Origin: Streptomyces roseicoloratus
GTDB taxonomy: Bacteria > Actinomycetota > Actinomycetes > Streptomycetales > Streptomycetaceae
Direction of reading: 5' to 3'
DNA length: 64,000 nucleotides
Assembly (NCBI RefSeq): GCF_004117935.1
Contig: NZ_SDOY01000145.1
Location: 1 to 64,000, forward strand
The translations under genes and the position numbers were made by a program. Each line of letters starts with the position of its first letter. Positions within the stretch are counted from its first letter, which is position 1. This document shows positions 15,320-23,215 of the stretch, in pieces. Below the pieces are notes generated by a model. That model was not told the DNA's origin. It saw nothing but the letters and a program-made list of their open reading frames with translations, and did not search any database.

Positions 15320-16260
15320 GGAGCGGGGACGCGACGGCCGGCATCCCTCAGCAGCAGGCACGGTCGCAGGAGCCGGCCGGTACCGAGGTCGAGATCGAGG
15401 TCGCTACGGAGCAGGCGGACCAGATGAGCGAGCAGCAGGAGCAGCACGAAGCGGTGCCTGACGCGGCCGGGCCGCGGGAGGCGCCGCCGCAGGAGGTGCC
15501 CGACCCGCACGACCGCAGTGGTGCGCGGGCGCTCTTCGTCGAGCTGCGCGGCCTTCCGGAGGGTTCGCCCGAGAAGGCGGCGCTGCGCGACCGGCTGGTG
15601 CGGATGCACCTGCCGCTGGTGGAGCACCTGGCCCGGCGCTTCCGCAACCGGGGCGAGCCGCTGGACGACCTGACCCAGGTGGCGACGATCGGTCTGATCA
15701 AGTCGGTGGACCGGTTCGACCCGGACCGCGGAGTGGAGTTCTCCACGTACGCGACGCCGACGGTGGTGGGCGAGATCAAGCGCCACTTCCGGGACAAGGG
15801 CTGGGCGGTACGGGTCCCGCGCAGGCTCCAGGAGCTGCGGCTCTCGCTGACGACGGCGACGGCGGAGCTGTCGCAGCAGCACGGGCGCTCGCCGACCGTG
15901 CACGAGCTGGCCGAGCGTCTGGGGATCTCCGAGGAGGAGGTCCTGGAGGGCCTGGAGTCGGCGAACGCGTACTCGACGCTGTCGCTGGACGTGCCGGACA
16001 CGGACGACGAGTCGCCGGCGGTGGCGGACACGCTGGGCGCGGAGGACGAGGCGCTGGAGGGCGTCGAGTACCGGGAGTCGCTGAAGCCGCTCCTGGAGGA
16101 CCTGCCGCCGCGCGAGAAGCGGATCCTGCTGCTGCGCTTCTTCGGGAACATGACCCAGTCGCAGATCGCCCAGGAGGTCGGCATCTCGCAGATGCACGTC
16201 TCCCGGCTGCTCGCGCGCACGCTGGCCCAGCTGCGGGACAAGCTGCTCGTGGAGGAGTGA
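15316..16260 (+). CDS. sigH: SigB/SigF-subfamily sigma factor, SigH type
   Basis: Stress sigma factor. 314 residues from the GTG at 15316 that overlaps the anti-sigma stop. Regions: 2 (HLPLVEHLARRFRNRGEPLDDLTQVATIGLIKSVD is split by region 2.1-2.4), region 3, and region 4 with QIAQEVGISQMHVSRLLA helix-turn-helix. The first about 60 residues are acidic and Gln-rich. Start choice matters: an ATG at 15424 gives a 278-residue form, and the frame stays open upstream to 14884 through the whole anti-sigma gene, giving up to about 458 residues. S. coelicolor SigH is made as several products of different size from alternative starts, so more than one may be real. Confidence 0.9.
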   Translation: MRSGDATAGIPQQQARSQEPAGTEVEIEVATEQADQMSEQQEQHEAVPDAAGPREAPPQEVPDPHDRSGARALFVELRGLPEGSPEKAALRDRLVRMHLPLVEHLARRFRNRGEPLDDLTQVATIGLIKSVDRFDPDRGVEFSTYATPTVVGEIKRHFRDKGWAVRVPRRLQELRLSLTTATAELSQQHGRSPTVHELAERLGISEEEVLEGLESANAYSTLSLDVPDTDDESPAVADTLGAEDEALEGVEYRESLKPLLEDLPPREKRILLLRFFGNMTQSQIAQEVGISQMHVSRLLARTLAQLRDKLLVEE

Positions 16261-16290
16261 GCCGCGGGGGCCGGGCGACCGGCCCGCGCC

Positions 16291-16371
16291 CGGGACTACC
16301 CCCGGCGCCCGGCGCCCGGGACTACCCCCGGCGCTCGGGACCACCCCCGGCGCTCGGGACTACCCCCGGGG
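16291..16371. repeat. Four 17-bp direct repeats after sigH
   Basis: CGGGACTACCCCCGGCG or a one- to two-base variant at 16291, 16317, 16336 and 16355 (spacings 26, 19, 19). The tract fills the gap between sigH and the convergent membrane-protein gene. Each unit is partly self-complementary (CCGGG/CCCGG), so RNA from either strand could fold into several stems. Confidence 0.7.
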
Positions 16372-16423
16372 CCCGGCACCTGGGGCGGCCCCCGGCGCGC
16401 TCCTCGTACGGGCGGACCCAGGC

Positions 16424-16879
16424 CTAGGCCTTGTCCTGGCCCGGGCGCTTGATGCCGAGCGCCTCGGTCGTGGACGGGCTCGCCAGGAGGACGAGGCCGG
16501 TCACGGCGAGGAGCGCGAGGGCGATGCCGGCCGGGATCATGACGCTGTTCGCCTGGAGCAGCTGCCAGGCCACCGGCAGCGCCAGGACCTGGGTGATCAC
16601 CGCGGGGCCGCGGCTCCAGGAGCGGCGCAGCCACAGACCGCGGGCGGCGACCAGCGGGATCAGCCCCAGGGCGACCAGGGTGGCCGCGCCCATGAGGGCG
16701 GAGGTGAGGTCGCCGGAGCGGTCGGTGAGACTCGTCACCAGCATGACGAGGCCGCCCGCCACGAGGGCCAGGCCCTCGACGCCGGCCACCGCCGCGGCGG
16801 CGGTGAGCCGCCCGGGCCGGGATTCCGGCTCCGTACGCTGCTCGGGACGGGTGGTGTCGGCACTGCTCGCACTGCTCAT
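16424..16879 (-). CDS. Small integral membrane protein
   Basis: 151 residues from the ATG at 16879. After a charged N-terminal 25 residues, four hydrophobic segments are seen (AAAAVAGVEGLALVAGGLV; LMGAATLVALGLIPLVAA; VITQVLALPVAWQLLQ; IPAGIALALLAVTGLVLLA), ending in a basic tail. It sits between sigH and the lipid-kinase gene and is divergent from the latter with 97 bp between starts. Function unknown. Confidence 0.78.
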   Translation of the reverse strand: MSSASSADTTRPEQRTEPESRPGRLTAAAAVAGVEGLALVAGGLVMLVTSLTDRSGDLTSALMGAATLVALGLIPLVAARGLWLRRSWSRGPAVITQVLALPVAWQLLQANSVMIPAGIALALLAVTGLVLLASPSTTEALGIKRPGQDKA

Positions 16880-16976
16880 GCAAGGCAGGGTAGCCGGGCC
16901 GGCCGGGGACGGGCCGGGGGCTGCCCAGGGCGGCCGGGGCTGGGCCCGGTACCGCCGGGTAGGTACGCTGGCGGTC

Positions 16977-17945
16977 ATGCGCGCGCTTCTCGTGGTCAAT
17001 CCGGCAGCAACCACCACCAGTGCCCGCACACGGGACGTGCTGATCCACGCGCTCGCCAGCGAGATGAAGCTGGAGGCGGTGACGACCGAGTACCGGGGCC
17101 ACGCCCGTGACCTGGGGCGCAAGGCCGCCGAGTCGGACGACGTCGACCTGGTGGTGGCGCTCGGTGGCGACGGCACGGTCAACGAGGTGGTCAACGGGCT
17201 GCTGCACGCCGGGCCCGATCCGGACCGGCTGCCGGGGCTCGCGGTGGTGCCGGGCGGATCGACGAACGTCTTCGCTCGGGCGCTCGGGCTGCCGAACGAC
17301 GCGGTGGAGGCGACCGGCGCGCTCCTCGACGCGCTGCGTGAGCGGCGGGCACGGACGGTGAGCCTGGGGCTCGCGTCCGGGACGCCGGGCACGGACGACG
17401 AAGGCGTCCCCGAACGCTGGTTCACCTTCTGCGCCGGATTCGGCTTCGACGCGAGCGTGATCGGCCGGGTCGAACAGCAGCGCGAGCGCGGCAAGCGTTC
17501 GACCCACGCGCTCTATCTGCGCCAGGTGGTGCGCCAGTTCCTGGGCGAGCGGAACCGGCGGCACGGCACGATCACCCTGGAGCGGCCGGGCGAGGACCCC
17601 GTGAAGGATCTTGTCCTCTCCATAATCTGCAACACCTCTCCCTGGACCTACCTGGGGAATCGTCCGGTGTACGCGTCGCCGGACGCCTCCTTCGAGACGG
17701 CGCTCGACGTGCTCGGACTGAGCCGGCTGTCGGCGCCCTCGGTGGCCCGGTACGCCACCCAGCTGCTCACTTCCAGCCCGGAGCGCGGGCCGCACGGCAA
17801 GCACGCGGTGACCCTGCACGACCTCACGGACTTCACCTTGCATTCGAAGGTGCCGCTCCCCCTCCAGATGGACGGAGACCACCTGGGGCTGCGTACGAGC
17901 GTGACGTTCACAGGCGTACGCCGTGCACTGCGTGTGATTGTGTGA
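16977..17945 (+). CDS. Diacylglycerol kinase family lipid kinase
   Basis: 322 residues from the ATG at 16977. The DAGK catalytic core is VVALGGDGTVNEVVNGLL at about 60-77, with VVPGGSTNVFARALGLP as the next conserved block, and a C-terminal beta-sandwich with LPLQMDGDHLG. Members phosphorylate diacylglycerol or related lipids (YegS/DgkB/BmrU type), feeding phosphatidic acid back into membrane synthesis. Which lipid is used cannot be told. A hairpin follows the stop directly. Confidence 0.9.
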   Translation: MRALLVVNPAATTTSARTRDVLIHALASEMKLEAVTTEYRGHARDLGRKAAESDDVDLVVALGGDGTVNEVVNGLLHAGPDPDRLPGLAVVPGGSTNVFARALGLPNDAVEATGALLDALRERRARTVSLGLASGTPGTDDEGVPERWFTFCAGFGFDASVIGRVEQQRERGKRSTHALYLRQVVRQFLGERNRRHGTITLERPGEDPVKDLVLSIICNTSPWTYLGNRPVYASPDASFETALDVLGLSRLSAPSVARYATQLLTSSPERGPHGKHAVTLHDLTDFTLHSKVPLPLQMDGDHLGLRTSVTFTGVRRALRVIV

Positions 17946-17948
17946 CCA

Positions 17949-17967
17949 GAAGGACCGAAAGTCCTTC
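17949..17967 (+). terminator. Hairpin after the lipid-kinase gene
   Basis: Perfect 7-bp stem GAAGGAC/GTCCTTC with a CGAAA loop, 3 nt after the stop codon. The following bases are not T-rich. Confidence 0.55.
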
Positions 17968-18205
17968 CACTCGAACGTTTAGGCTGCCCTCCACCCCCTA
18001 GAAGTACGGCTGTGACGGAGCCGACACCGAGGAATCAAAAAAAACTTTCCAGAAGGGGTTGTATCCGTTGCTGGGGTTTGGGAGTCTCTTCTTGGCGATC
18101 GGGACGGCCCGCAAGACCGGCCTCCACTGAAAGCCAGAACCCCACCCCAGTGACAAGGACCACGCCAGTTCACCTGGCAGTCGGCCCTTCCCCTGCGGGG
18201 GGATT

Positions 18206-18221
18206 CGTGAAAGCGTTCACA
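18206..18221. promoter_or_regulatory. CRP-like site upstream of wblE
   Basis: CGTGA-AAGCGT-TCACA matches the classical TGTGA-N6-TCACA CRP palindrome at nine of ten positions. Centred about 51 bp before the wblE start codon. The wblE homologue whiB1 of Mycobacterium tuberculosis is controlled by cAMP-CRP, which makes the match more credible. Confidence 0.5.
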
Positions 18222-18264
18222 TTCACAAGCAACTTGCACGCAACACCTGAGAGAGGTAGCAGCC

Positions 18265-18522
18265 ATGGACTGGCGTCACAACGCCGTTTGTCGTGAGGAA
18301 GACCCCGAGCTGTTCTTCCCCATCGGCAACACCGGTCCTGCGCTGCTGCAGATCGAGGAAGCCAAGGCCGTCTGCCGCCGCTGCCCCGTCATGGAGCAGT
18401 GCCTGCAGTGGGCGCTCGAGTCCGGCCAGGACTCCGGCGTCTGGGGTGGCCTCAGCGAGGACGAGCGCCGCGCGATGAAGCGCCGCGCCGCCCGCAACCG
18501 GGCGCGCAACGCCAGCGCCTGA
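18265..18522 (+). CDS. wblE: WhiB-family iron-sulfur regulator WblE (WhiB1 type)
   Basis: 85 residues. The four iron-sulfur cysteines are C9, C37, C40 and C46, followed by the GVWGG turn and a basic C-terminal tail (KRRAARNRARN) for DNA contact. WhiB1-type proteins bind the primary sigma factor and sense nitric oxide/oxygen through the cluster; the gene is essential in mycobacteria. It lies next to a PdtaS-type kinase on the opposite strand, the same neighbour pair as whiB1/pdtaS in M. tuberculosis. GAGAGG precedes the ATG. Confidence 0.97.
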   Translation: MDWRHNAVCREEDPELFFPIGNTGPALLQIEEAKAVCRRCPVMEQCLQWALESGQDSGVWGGLSEDERRAMKRRAARNRARNASA

Positions 18523-18615
18523 GCCACCTGCACAGCCTGAGGCACGCGGCGCGTACACCGCGTACGTCATCACCGCCCTCCGAGCCGCAGCCGCGCAGCA
18601 GTAACCCACAGCATT

Positions 18616-18652
18616 CGAGCCCCGGACCGAATTCCCTTCGGTCCGGGGCTCG
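18616..18652. terminator. Strong hairpin between wblE and the sensor-kinase gene
   Basis: Perfect 16-bp stem: CGAGCCCCGGACCGAA (18616-18631), loop TTCCC, TTCGGTCCGGGGCTCG (18637-18652). It lies 94 nt after wblE and 153 nt beyond the convergent kinase stop. The rest of the 283-bp gap shows nothing clear. Confidence 0.85.
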
Positions 18653-18805
18653 CTGCTCTTCGCGCATCGGCGAGCGGCGCGGGAAGAGCAGCGAGGGGCG
18701 GCGGGGTCATTCGGGCCGAAGGCCGAAGGTGAACGGAAAGTGAACCCTCGGTGAATCCCTTTTGTTGCGAGGGTTCGCGGCGAACTCCCCTTTTCCGACC
18801 GCGAC

Positions 18806-20272
18806 TTATTTCTGCGGCTGCACCGGGATGTCGAGGACGACGCGGGTGCCGCGCCCGGTGCCCGGCTGCATGTCGAAACTGCCGCCCAGCTCGCCCTCGA
18901 CCAGCGTCCGCACGATCTGCAGACCGAGGTTGCCGGCCCGCTGCGGGTCGAAGCCCTCGGGCAGACCGCGACCGTCGTCCTTGACCGTGATGAGCAGCCG
19001 GGCGTCGGCGCGCGGTTCGCCGCGGACGGCGGTGACCTCCACGGTGCCCTGCTCGCCCGGCGCGAAGGCGTGCTCGAGGGCGTTCTGCAGGATCTCGGTG
19101 AGGACCATGGAGAGCGGCGTGGCGACCTCGGCGTCGAGGATGCCGAAGCGGCCGTTGCGCCGGCAGGTGACCTTGCCCGGGGAGATCTCGGCGACCATGG
19201 CGATCACGCGGTCGGCGATCTCGTCGAACTCGACCCGCTCGTCCAGGTTCTGGGACAGCGTCTCGTGGACGATGGCGATCGAACCGACGCGCCGCACCGC
19301 CTCGTTGAGGGCCTCGCGTCCGCGGTCGGAGTCCATCCGGCGGGCCTGGAGGCGCAACAGGGCGGCCACGGTCTGGAGGTTGTTCTTCACCCGGTGGTGG
19401 ATCTCCCGGATGGTGGCGTCCTTGGTGATCAACTCGCGCTCGCGGCGGCGCAGTTCGGTGACGTCGCGGAGCAGGACGAGCGAGCCGATGCGGGTGCCCT
19501 TGGGCTTGAGCGGGATCGCGCGCAGCTGGATCACCCCGCCGTTGCCCTCGACCTCGAACTCGCGCGGGGCGTAGCCGGAGGCCAGCTTGACCAGGGCCTC
19601 GTCCACCGGTCCGCGGGAGGGCGCGAGTTCGGCGGTGATCTGGCCGAGGTCCTGCCCGACGAGGTCGGCGGCGAGGCCGAGCCGGTGGTAGGCGGAGAGC
19701 GCGTTGGGCGAGGCGTACTGGACGACGCCTTCGGCGTCGAGCCGGATGAGCCCGTCGCCGGCCCGCGGCGAGGAGTCCATGTCGACCTGCTCGCCGGGGA
19801 AGGGGAAGGAGCCGGCGGCGATCATCTGGGCCAGGTCGGAGGCGGACTGGAGGTAGGTGAGCTCCAGCCTGGACGGGGTCCGGACGGTGAGCAGGTTGGT
19901 GTTGCGGGCGATCACTCCGAGGACGCGGCCGTCGCGGCGTACGGGGATCGACTCGACCCGGACCGGGACCTCCTCGCGCCACTCGGGGTCGCCCTCGCGG
20001 ACGATCCGGCCCTCGTCGAGCGCGGCGTCGAGCAGCGGGCGCCGGCCGCGCGGGACGAGGTGGCCGACCATGTCGTCCTGGTAGGAGGTGGGCCCGGTGT
20101 TGGGCCGCATCTGGGCGACGGAGACGTAGCGGGTGCCGTCCAGGGTGGGGACCCACAGGACCAGGTCGGCGAAGGAGAGGTCGGAGAGCAGTTGCCACTC
20201 CGACACCAGCATGTGGAGCCAGTCGAGGTCGGACTCGCTCAGCGCGGTGTGCTGGCGGACGAGGTCGTTCAT
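18806..20272 (-). CDS. pdtaS: Sensor histidine kinase of the PdtaS family
   Basis: 488 residues from the ATG at 20272 (MNDLVRQHTAL). Domains: an N-terminal GAF-like input domain (about 1-160), a PAS domain (about 185-290, LIRLDAEGVVQYASPNALSAYH), and a HisKA_2/HWE-like kinase region with EIHHRVKNNLQTVAALL as the phospho-acceptor histidine box, then an ATPase domain with ILQNALEHAF (N box) and DDGRGLPEGF (G box). No membrane segment, so a cytoplasmic sensor. The expected partner is a PdtaR-type ANTAR antiterminator, not in this window. An extended start in the upstream sequence is possible but has no ribosome site. Confidence 0.92.
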   Translation of the reverse strand: MNDLVRQHTALSESDLDWLHMLVSEWQLLSDLSFADLVLWVPTLDGTRYVSVAQMRPNTGPTSYQDDMVGHLVPRGRRPLLDAALDEGRIVREGDPEWREEVPVRVESIPVRRDGRVLGVIARNTNLLTVRTPSRLELTYLQSASDLAQMIAAGSFPFPGEQVDMDSSPRAGDGLIRLDAEGVVQYASPNALSAYHRLGLAADLVGQDLGQITAELAPSRGPVDEALVKLASGYAPREFEVEGNGGVIQLRAIPLKPKGTRIGSLVLLRDVTELRRRERELITKDATIREIHHRVKNNLQTVAALLRLQARRMDSDRGREALNEAVRRVGSIAIVHETLSQNLDERVEFDEIADRVIAMVAEISPGKVTCRRNGRFGILDAEVATPLSMVLTEILQNALEHAFAPGEQGTVEVTAVRGEPRADARLLITVKDDGRGLPEGFDPQRAGNLGLQIVRTLVEGELGGSFDMQPGTGRGTRVVLDIPVQPQK

Positions 20273-20667
20273 GGAGGGCACGTGTGCGAGCGTACCCGTG
20301 GAATTCGACGGCGGTGAACCTGGAGTTCCCGGCGTTCGTGTTGGAGGATGGGCCCGGAACCACCGCGTTCCCATGGATGGACAGACGAGAATGGTCTAGT
20401 CCACAATGTTTTCCACAGAGCCTCCGCCCTCCCCGCACAGGAGGACGGACCGAGGTACCCGGCGCTTTCTGCCCTGACGGCGCCGAGACCTCCCATCACG
20501 GCCGAGGGACCGCACACCCCGGCCGGGCAACTCCGGGCTGCGGTGCCGGACGGGTTGAGGGTCCCGTCCCGGCGCCGCGGCCCGCGGGTGTTTCAGGGCC
20601 GCCGTACGGGCGCCGGGCCGGGCGCGGCGGGCTAAACGGGCGCGGCGGGCTTACGAACGCGGCGGGC
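20273..20667. promoter_or_regulatory. Long gap upstream of the PdtaS kinase
   Basis: 395 bp. It holds a DasR-like sequence TGGTCTAGTCCA at 20392-20403, in an A/T-richer patch (GTCCACAATGTTTTCCACAG) that is the best candidate for the kinase promoter. On the TetR side, CGCGGCGGGCT occurs three times at 20623, 20641 and 20658. Nothing resembling a gene is seen. Confidence 0.5.
20392..20403. promoter_or_regulatory. Candidate DasR-responsive element upstream of the PdtaS kinase
   Basis: TGGTCTAGTCCA differs from the consensus dre core TGGTCTAGACCA at one position. It lies 120 bp upstream of the kinase start codon and not near any amino-sugar gene. Confidence 0.45.
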
Positions 20668-21270
20668 TTACGGGCGCGGGGCCGGCCAGGCCCGCATCGC
20701 CAGCTCGGCCAGCGCCTCCAGCTCCTCCTTCGTCGCCCCGTCGCGGGCCTGCTGGGACATGCCCTGGAGGACGGCACCACTGAAGCGGGCCAGAGCGACC
20801 GCGTCCGTGCCGGGCGGCAGCTCGCCCGACTCGACGTCCTGGCAGATCCGCTTCTCGAACCGCGCGATGTTGGCGTTCCGCCGCTCGCGGAGGGCCTGCT
20901 CGACCTCGGGGGTCGAGCAGTTGATCGCCGCGCAGATCATCAGGCAGCCGCGCGGGTGGTCGGGGTCCGTGTACAGCGCCGCGGCCTCCCTGAGCATCCT
21001 GCCGATGCCGCCGCGCGCCGTCGGCTCCTCGGCGAGGGCCCGCCCGCCGAAGGCCCCGTACGAGCCCGCGTACGCCTCGACGACCTCTTCGAACAGCGTC
21101 TTCTTGTCACCGAAGGCCGCGTAGAGGCTCGGCGCGCTGATCCCCATGACCCGGGTGAGGTCGGCGACGGAGGTCGTCTCGTACCCGTGCTCCCAGAAGG
21201 CCATCGTCGCCCGCTCCAGTGCCGTCGGACGGTCGAAGGAGCGGGGGCGGCCGCGCTGCTTGGTCGTCAT
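20668..21270 (-). CDS. TetR-family transcriptional regulator
   Basis: 200 residues. The N-terminal HTH is MTTKQRGRPRSFDRPTALERA, then TSVADLTRVMGISAPSLYAAFGDK, the standard TetR fold; the ligand domain contains HPRGCLMICAAIN typical of the AcrR/YxaF-like group. It is divergent from an SDR oxidoreductase with an 83-bp gap, so it most likely represses that gene and itself. Three 11-bp direct repeats run into its stop codon. Confidence 0.9.
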   Translation of the reverse strand: MTTKQRGRPRSFDRPTALERATMAFWEHGYETTSVADLTRVMGISAPSLYAAFGDKKTLFEEVVEAYAGSYGAFGGRALAEEPTARGGIGRMLREAAALYTDPDHPRGCLMICAAINCSTPEVEQALRERRNANIARFEKRICQDVESGELPPGTDAVALARFSGAVLQGMSQQARDGATKEELEALAELAMRAWPAPRP

Positions 21271-21353
21271 GGCGAAATTCTATAGCGGGCACTACGGAAC
21301 GTGGGGTACGGTCTTTCTGTAACGACCACTAGGAAATGCGAGGGGGCGTCGTC

Positions 21354-22106
21354 ATGGGCGTGCTCAAGGGGAAGACGGCACTGGTCACGGGCGGCAGCCG
21401 GGGCATCGGGCGGGGGATCACGGAGCGGCTGGCCCGGGACGGCGCGCGGGTCGCGGTGCACTACGGGAGCAACGAGGCGGCGGCGAAGGAGACGGTCGCG
21501 GCGATCACCGCGGCCGGCGGCGACGCGTTCGCGATCGGCCAGGAGCTCGGGGTCCCGGGCGACGCCCAGGCACTGTGGACGGCGTTCGACGCCCACGCGG
21601 ACGGCCTCGACATCCTGGTGAACAACGCGGGGATCGGGGCCACGCGGCCCTTCGCCACGATCGGCGAGGAGGAGTACGACCGGATCTTCGCGGTCAACAC
21701 CAAGGCGCCGTTCTTCCTGGCGCAGCTGGGCGCGGAGCGGCTGCGGGACGGGGGCCGGATCGTGAACGTGTCGACGGGCCTGTCGCACTCCGCCAAGATG
21801 CCGGACCTGATCGCGTACGCGATGTCGAAGAGCGCCCTGGACGTCTTCACCCGGGATCTCTCGAAGGTGCTCGGATCGCGCGGGATCACGGTCAACGCGG
21901 TGGCGCCCGGCATCGTCGACACCGACATCAACGCGCACTGGCTGCGGGGTGACGAGGAGGCGATAGCCGGCGCCTCGGCGATGGCGGCCCTCGGCCGGGT
22001 CGGCACCCCCGAGGACATCGCCGACGTGGTGGCCTTCCTGGCCTCTCACGACGCGCGCTGGGTGACGGGCCAGTGGATCGACGCGACGGGAGGCTCCCTC
22101 GACTGA
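21354..22106 (+). CDS. SDR-family NAD(P)-dependent oxidoreductase
   Basis: 250 residues from the ATG at 21354 (AGGGGGC upstream; an ATG at 21336 adds six residues). Classical short-chain dehydrogenase: cofactor motif TGGSRGIGRGI, NNAG at about residue 88, catalytic Ser in NVSTGLSHSAK and the YxxxK motif YAMSK. Closest in pattern to 3-oxoacyl-ACP reductase-like/glucose dehydrogenase-like enzymes. Substrate unknown. The divergent TetR gene suggests induction by its substrate or a related compound. Confidence 0.88.
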   Translation: MGVLKGKTALVTGGSRGIGRGITERLARDGARVAVHYGSNEAAAKETVAAITAAGGDAFAIGQELGVPGDAQALWTAFDAHADGLDILVNNAGIGATRPFATIGEEEYDRIFAVNTKAPFFLAQLGAERLRDGGRIVNVSTGLSHSAKMPDLIAYAMSKSALDVFTRDLSKVLGSRGITVNAVAPGIVDTDINAHWLRGDEEAIAGASAMAALGRVGTPEDIADVVAFLASHDARWVTGQWIDATGGSLD

Positions 22107-22253
22107 CCCGCGGCGGACCACTGCCCGAGCGCGCCGGAGCCGAGGGGTTCGAGTGGCTGGTGGGACGGGTGCGGCCGACGATGGAACAGAGCCCGTCCGC
22201 GGGGCGGAACGGCATGGGCGGACGGCCCGCGCTCTGCTAGATTTGGACTTAGA

Positions 22254-22267
22254 TTGGTCTATACCAC
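22254..22267. promoter_or_regulatory. DasR-responsive element upstream of nagB
   Basis: TTGGTCTATACCAC, a near-perfect match to the dre palindrome (TGGTCTAGACCA with one change), centred about 48 bp before the nagB start. This fits DasR repression released by glucosamine-6-phosphate or N-acetylglucosamine-6-phosphate. Confidence 0.8.
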
Positions 22268-22307
22268 CTAGTTCTTTCCAGCCCCTCACCAGATCGGCAG
22301 GCTCAGC

Positions 22308-23093
22308 GTGGAAGTTGTCATCGTCAAGGACGCCAAGGCGGGCGGCGAGCTCATCGCGGACGGCATCGCCGGCCTCCTGCGCCGCAAGCCCGACGCGCTG
22401 CTCGGCGTGGCCACCGGCTCGACCCCGCTGCCCATCTACGACGCCCTGACCGCGCAGGTCAAGGCCGGCTCCGTGGACGCCTCCCGGGCCCGGATCGCCC
22501 AGCTGGACGAGTACGTGGGCCTGCCCACCGGGCACCCGGAGTCGTACCGGGCCACGGTGCTCCGCCAGGTCGTCGAGCCGCTCGGGCTCTCCGAGGACGC
22601 CTTCATGGGCCCCGACGGGTCGGCCGAGGACGTCCAGGCGGCCTGCGAGGCCTACGACCGGGCGCTCGCCGAGGCGGGCGGCGTCGACCTCCAGATCCTG
22701 GGCATCGGCACCGACGGGCACATCGGCTTCAACGAGCCCTGCTCCTCGCTGGCGTCCCGGACCCGGATCAAGACGCTGACGGAGCAGACGCGGGTCGACA
22801 ACGCGCGCTTCTTCGACGACGACATCGAGCAGGTGCCGCACCACGTGATCACCCAGGGCATCGGCACCATCCTGGAGGCCCGCCACCTGGTGCTGCTCGC
22901 CACCGGCGAGGGCAAGGCCGAGGCCGTGGCGCAGACCGTCGAGGGCCCGGTCGCCGCGCTGGTCCCCGCCTCGGCGCTCCAGCTGCACCCGCACGCGACC
23001 GTGGTCGTGGACGAGGCCGCCGCCTCCAAGCTGAAGCTCGCGGACTACTTCCGCCACACCTACGCGAACAAGCCCTCCTGGCAGGGCATCTGA
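22308..23093 (+). CDS. nagB: Glucosamine-6-phosphate deaminase
   Basis: 261 residues from a GTG start (EVVIVKDAKAGGELIADG). Motifs of the NagB fold: LLGVATGSTPLPIYDAL, the catalytic-site QLDEYVGLP, and GIGTDGHIGFNEP with the catalytic His. It converts glucosamine-6-phosphate to fructose-6-phosphate plus ammonia, linking chitin-derived sugars to glycolysis. A DasR operator lies in its promoter and the das transport genes follow on the opposite strand. Confidence 0.97.
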   Translation: MEVVIVKDAKAGGELIADGIAGLLRRKPDALLGVATGSTPLPIYDALTAQVKAGSVDASRARIAQLDEYVGLPTGHPESYRATVLRQVVEPLGLSEDAFMGPDGSAEDVQAACEAYDRALAEAGGVDLQILGIGTDGHIGFNEPCSSLASRTRIKTLTEQTRVDNARFFDDDIEQVPHHVITQGIGTILEARHLVLLATGEGKAEAVAQTVEGPVAALVPASALQLHPHATVVVDEAAASKLKLADYFRHTYANKPSWQGI

Positions 23094-23134
23094 TCCACCG
23101 CGCGGCCTGCCGTGGCCCACGGGCCTGTCCCGGC

Positions 23135-23197
23135 CCACGCGAGAGGGGCCCGGCACCCGGATCCGTGAGGATCGGGTGCCGGGCCCCTCTCGCGTGG
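23135..23197. terminator. Bidirectional terminator between nagB and dasD
   Basis: Perfect 24-bp stem: CCACGCGAGAGGGGCCCGGC plus ACCC (23135-23158) pairs with its complement at 23174-23197 around a 15-nt loop containing a GATC/GATC pair. It is placed between the convergent genes nagB and dasD, one of the strongest hairpins in the window. Confidence 0.9.
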
Positions 23198-23215
23198 CGC
23201 TTGCGGGTCGCCGGG

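Larger units (their letters stand above)
17946..18264 (+). promoter_or_regulatory. Promoter and leader region of wblE
   Basis: 319 bp without a gene. From left to right: a hairpin GAAGGAC-CGAAA-GTCCTTC (17949-17967) just after the lipid-kinase stop; an A8 tract at 18037-18044, rare in this genome; a CRP-like palindrome at 18206-18221; and GAGAGG before the wblE ATG. A GGAAT at 18031 and GTT at 18058 resemble sigma-R elements but are 22 bp apart rather than 18-19. Confidence 0.5.

Noticed and set aside
18031..18060. A sigma-R promoter before wblE
   Set aside because: GGAAT and GTT are present but 22 bp apart; the sigma-R spacing is 18-19 bp.
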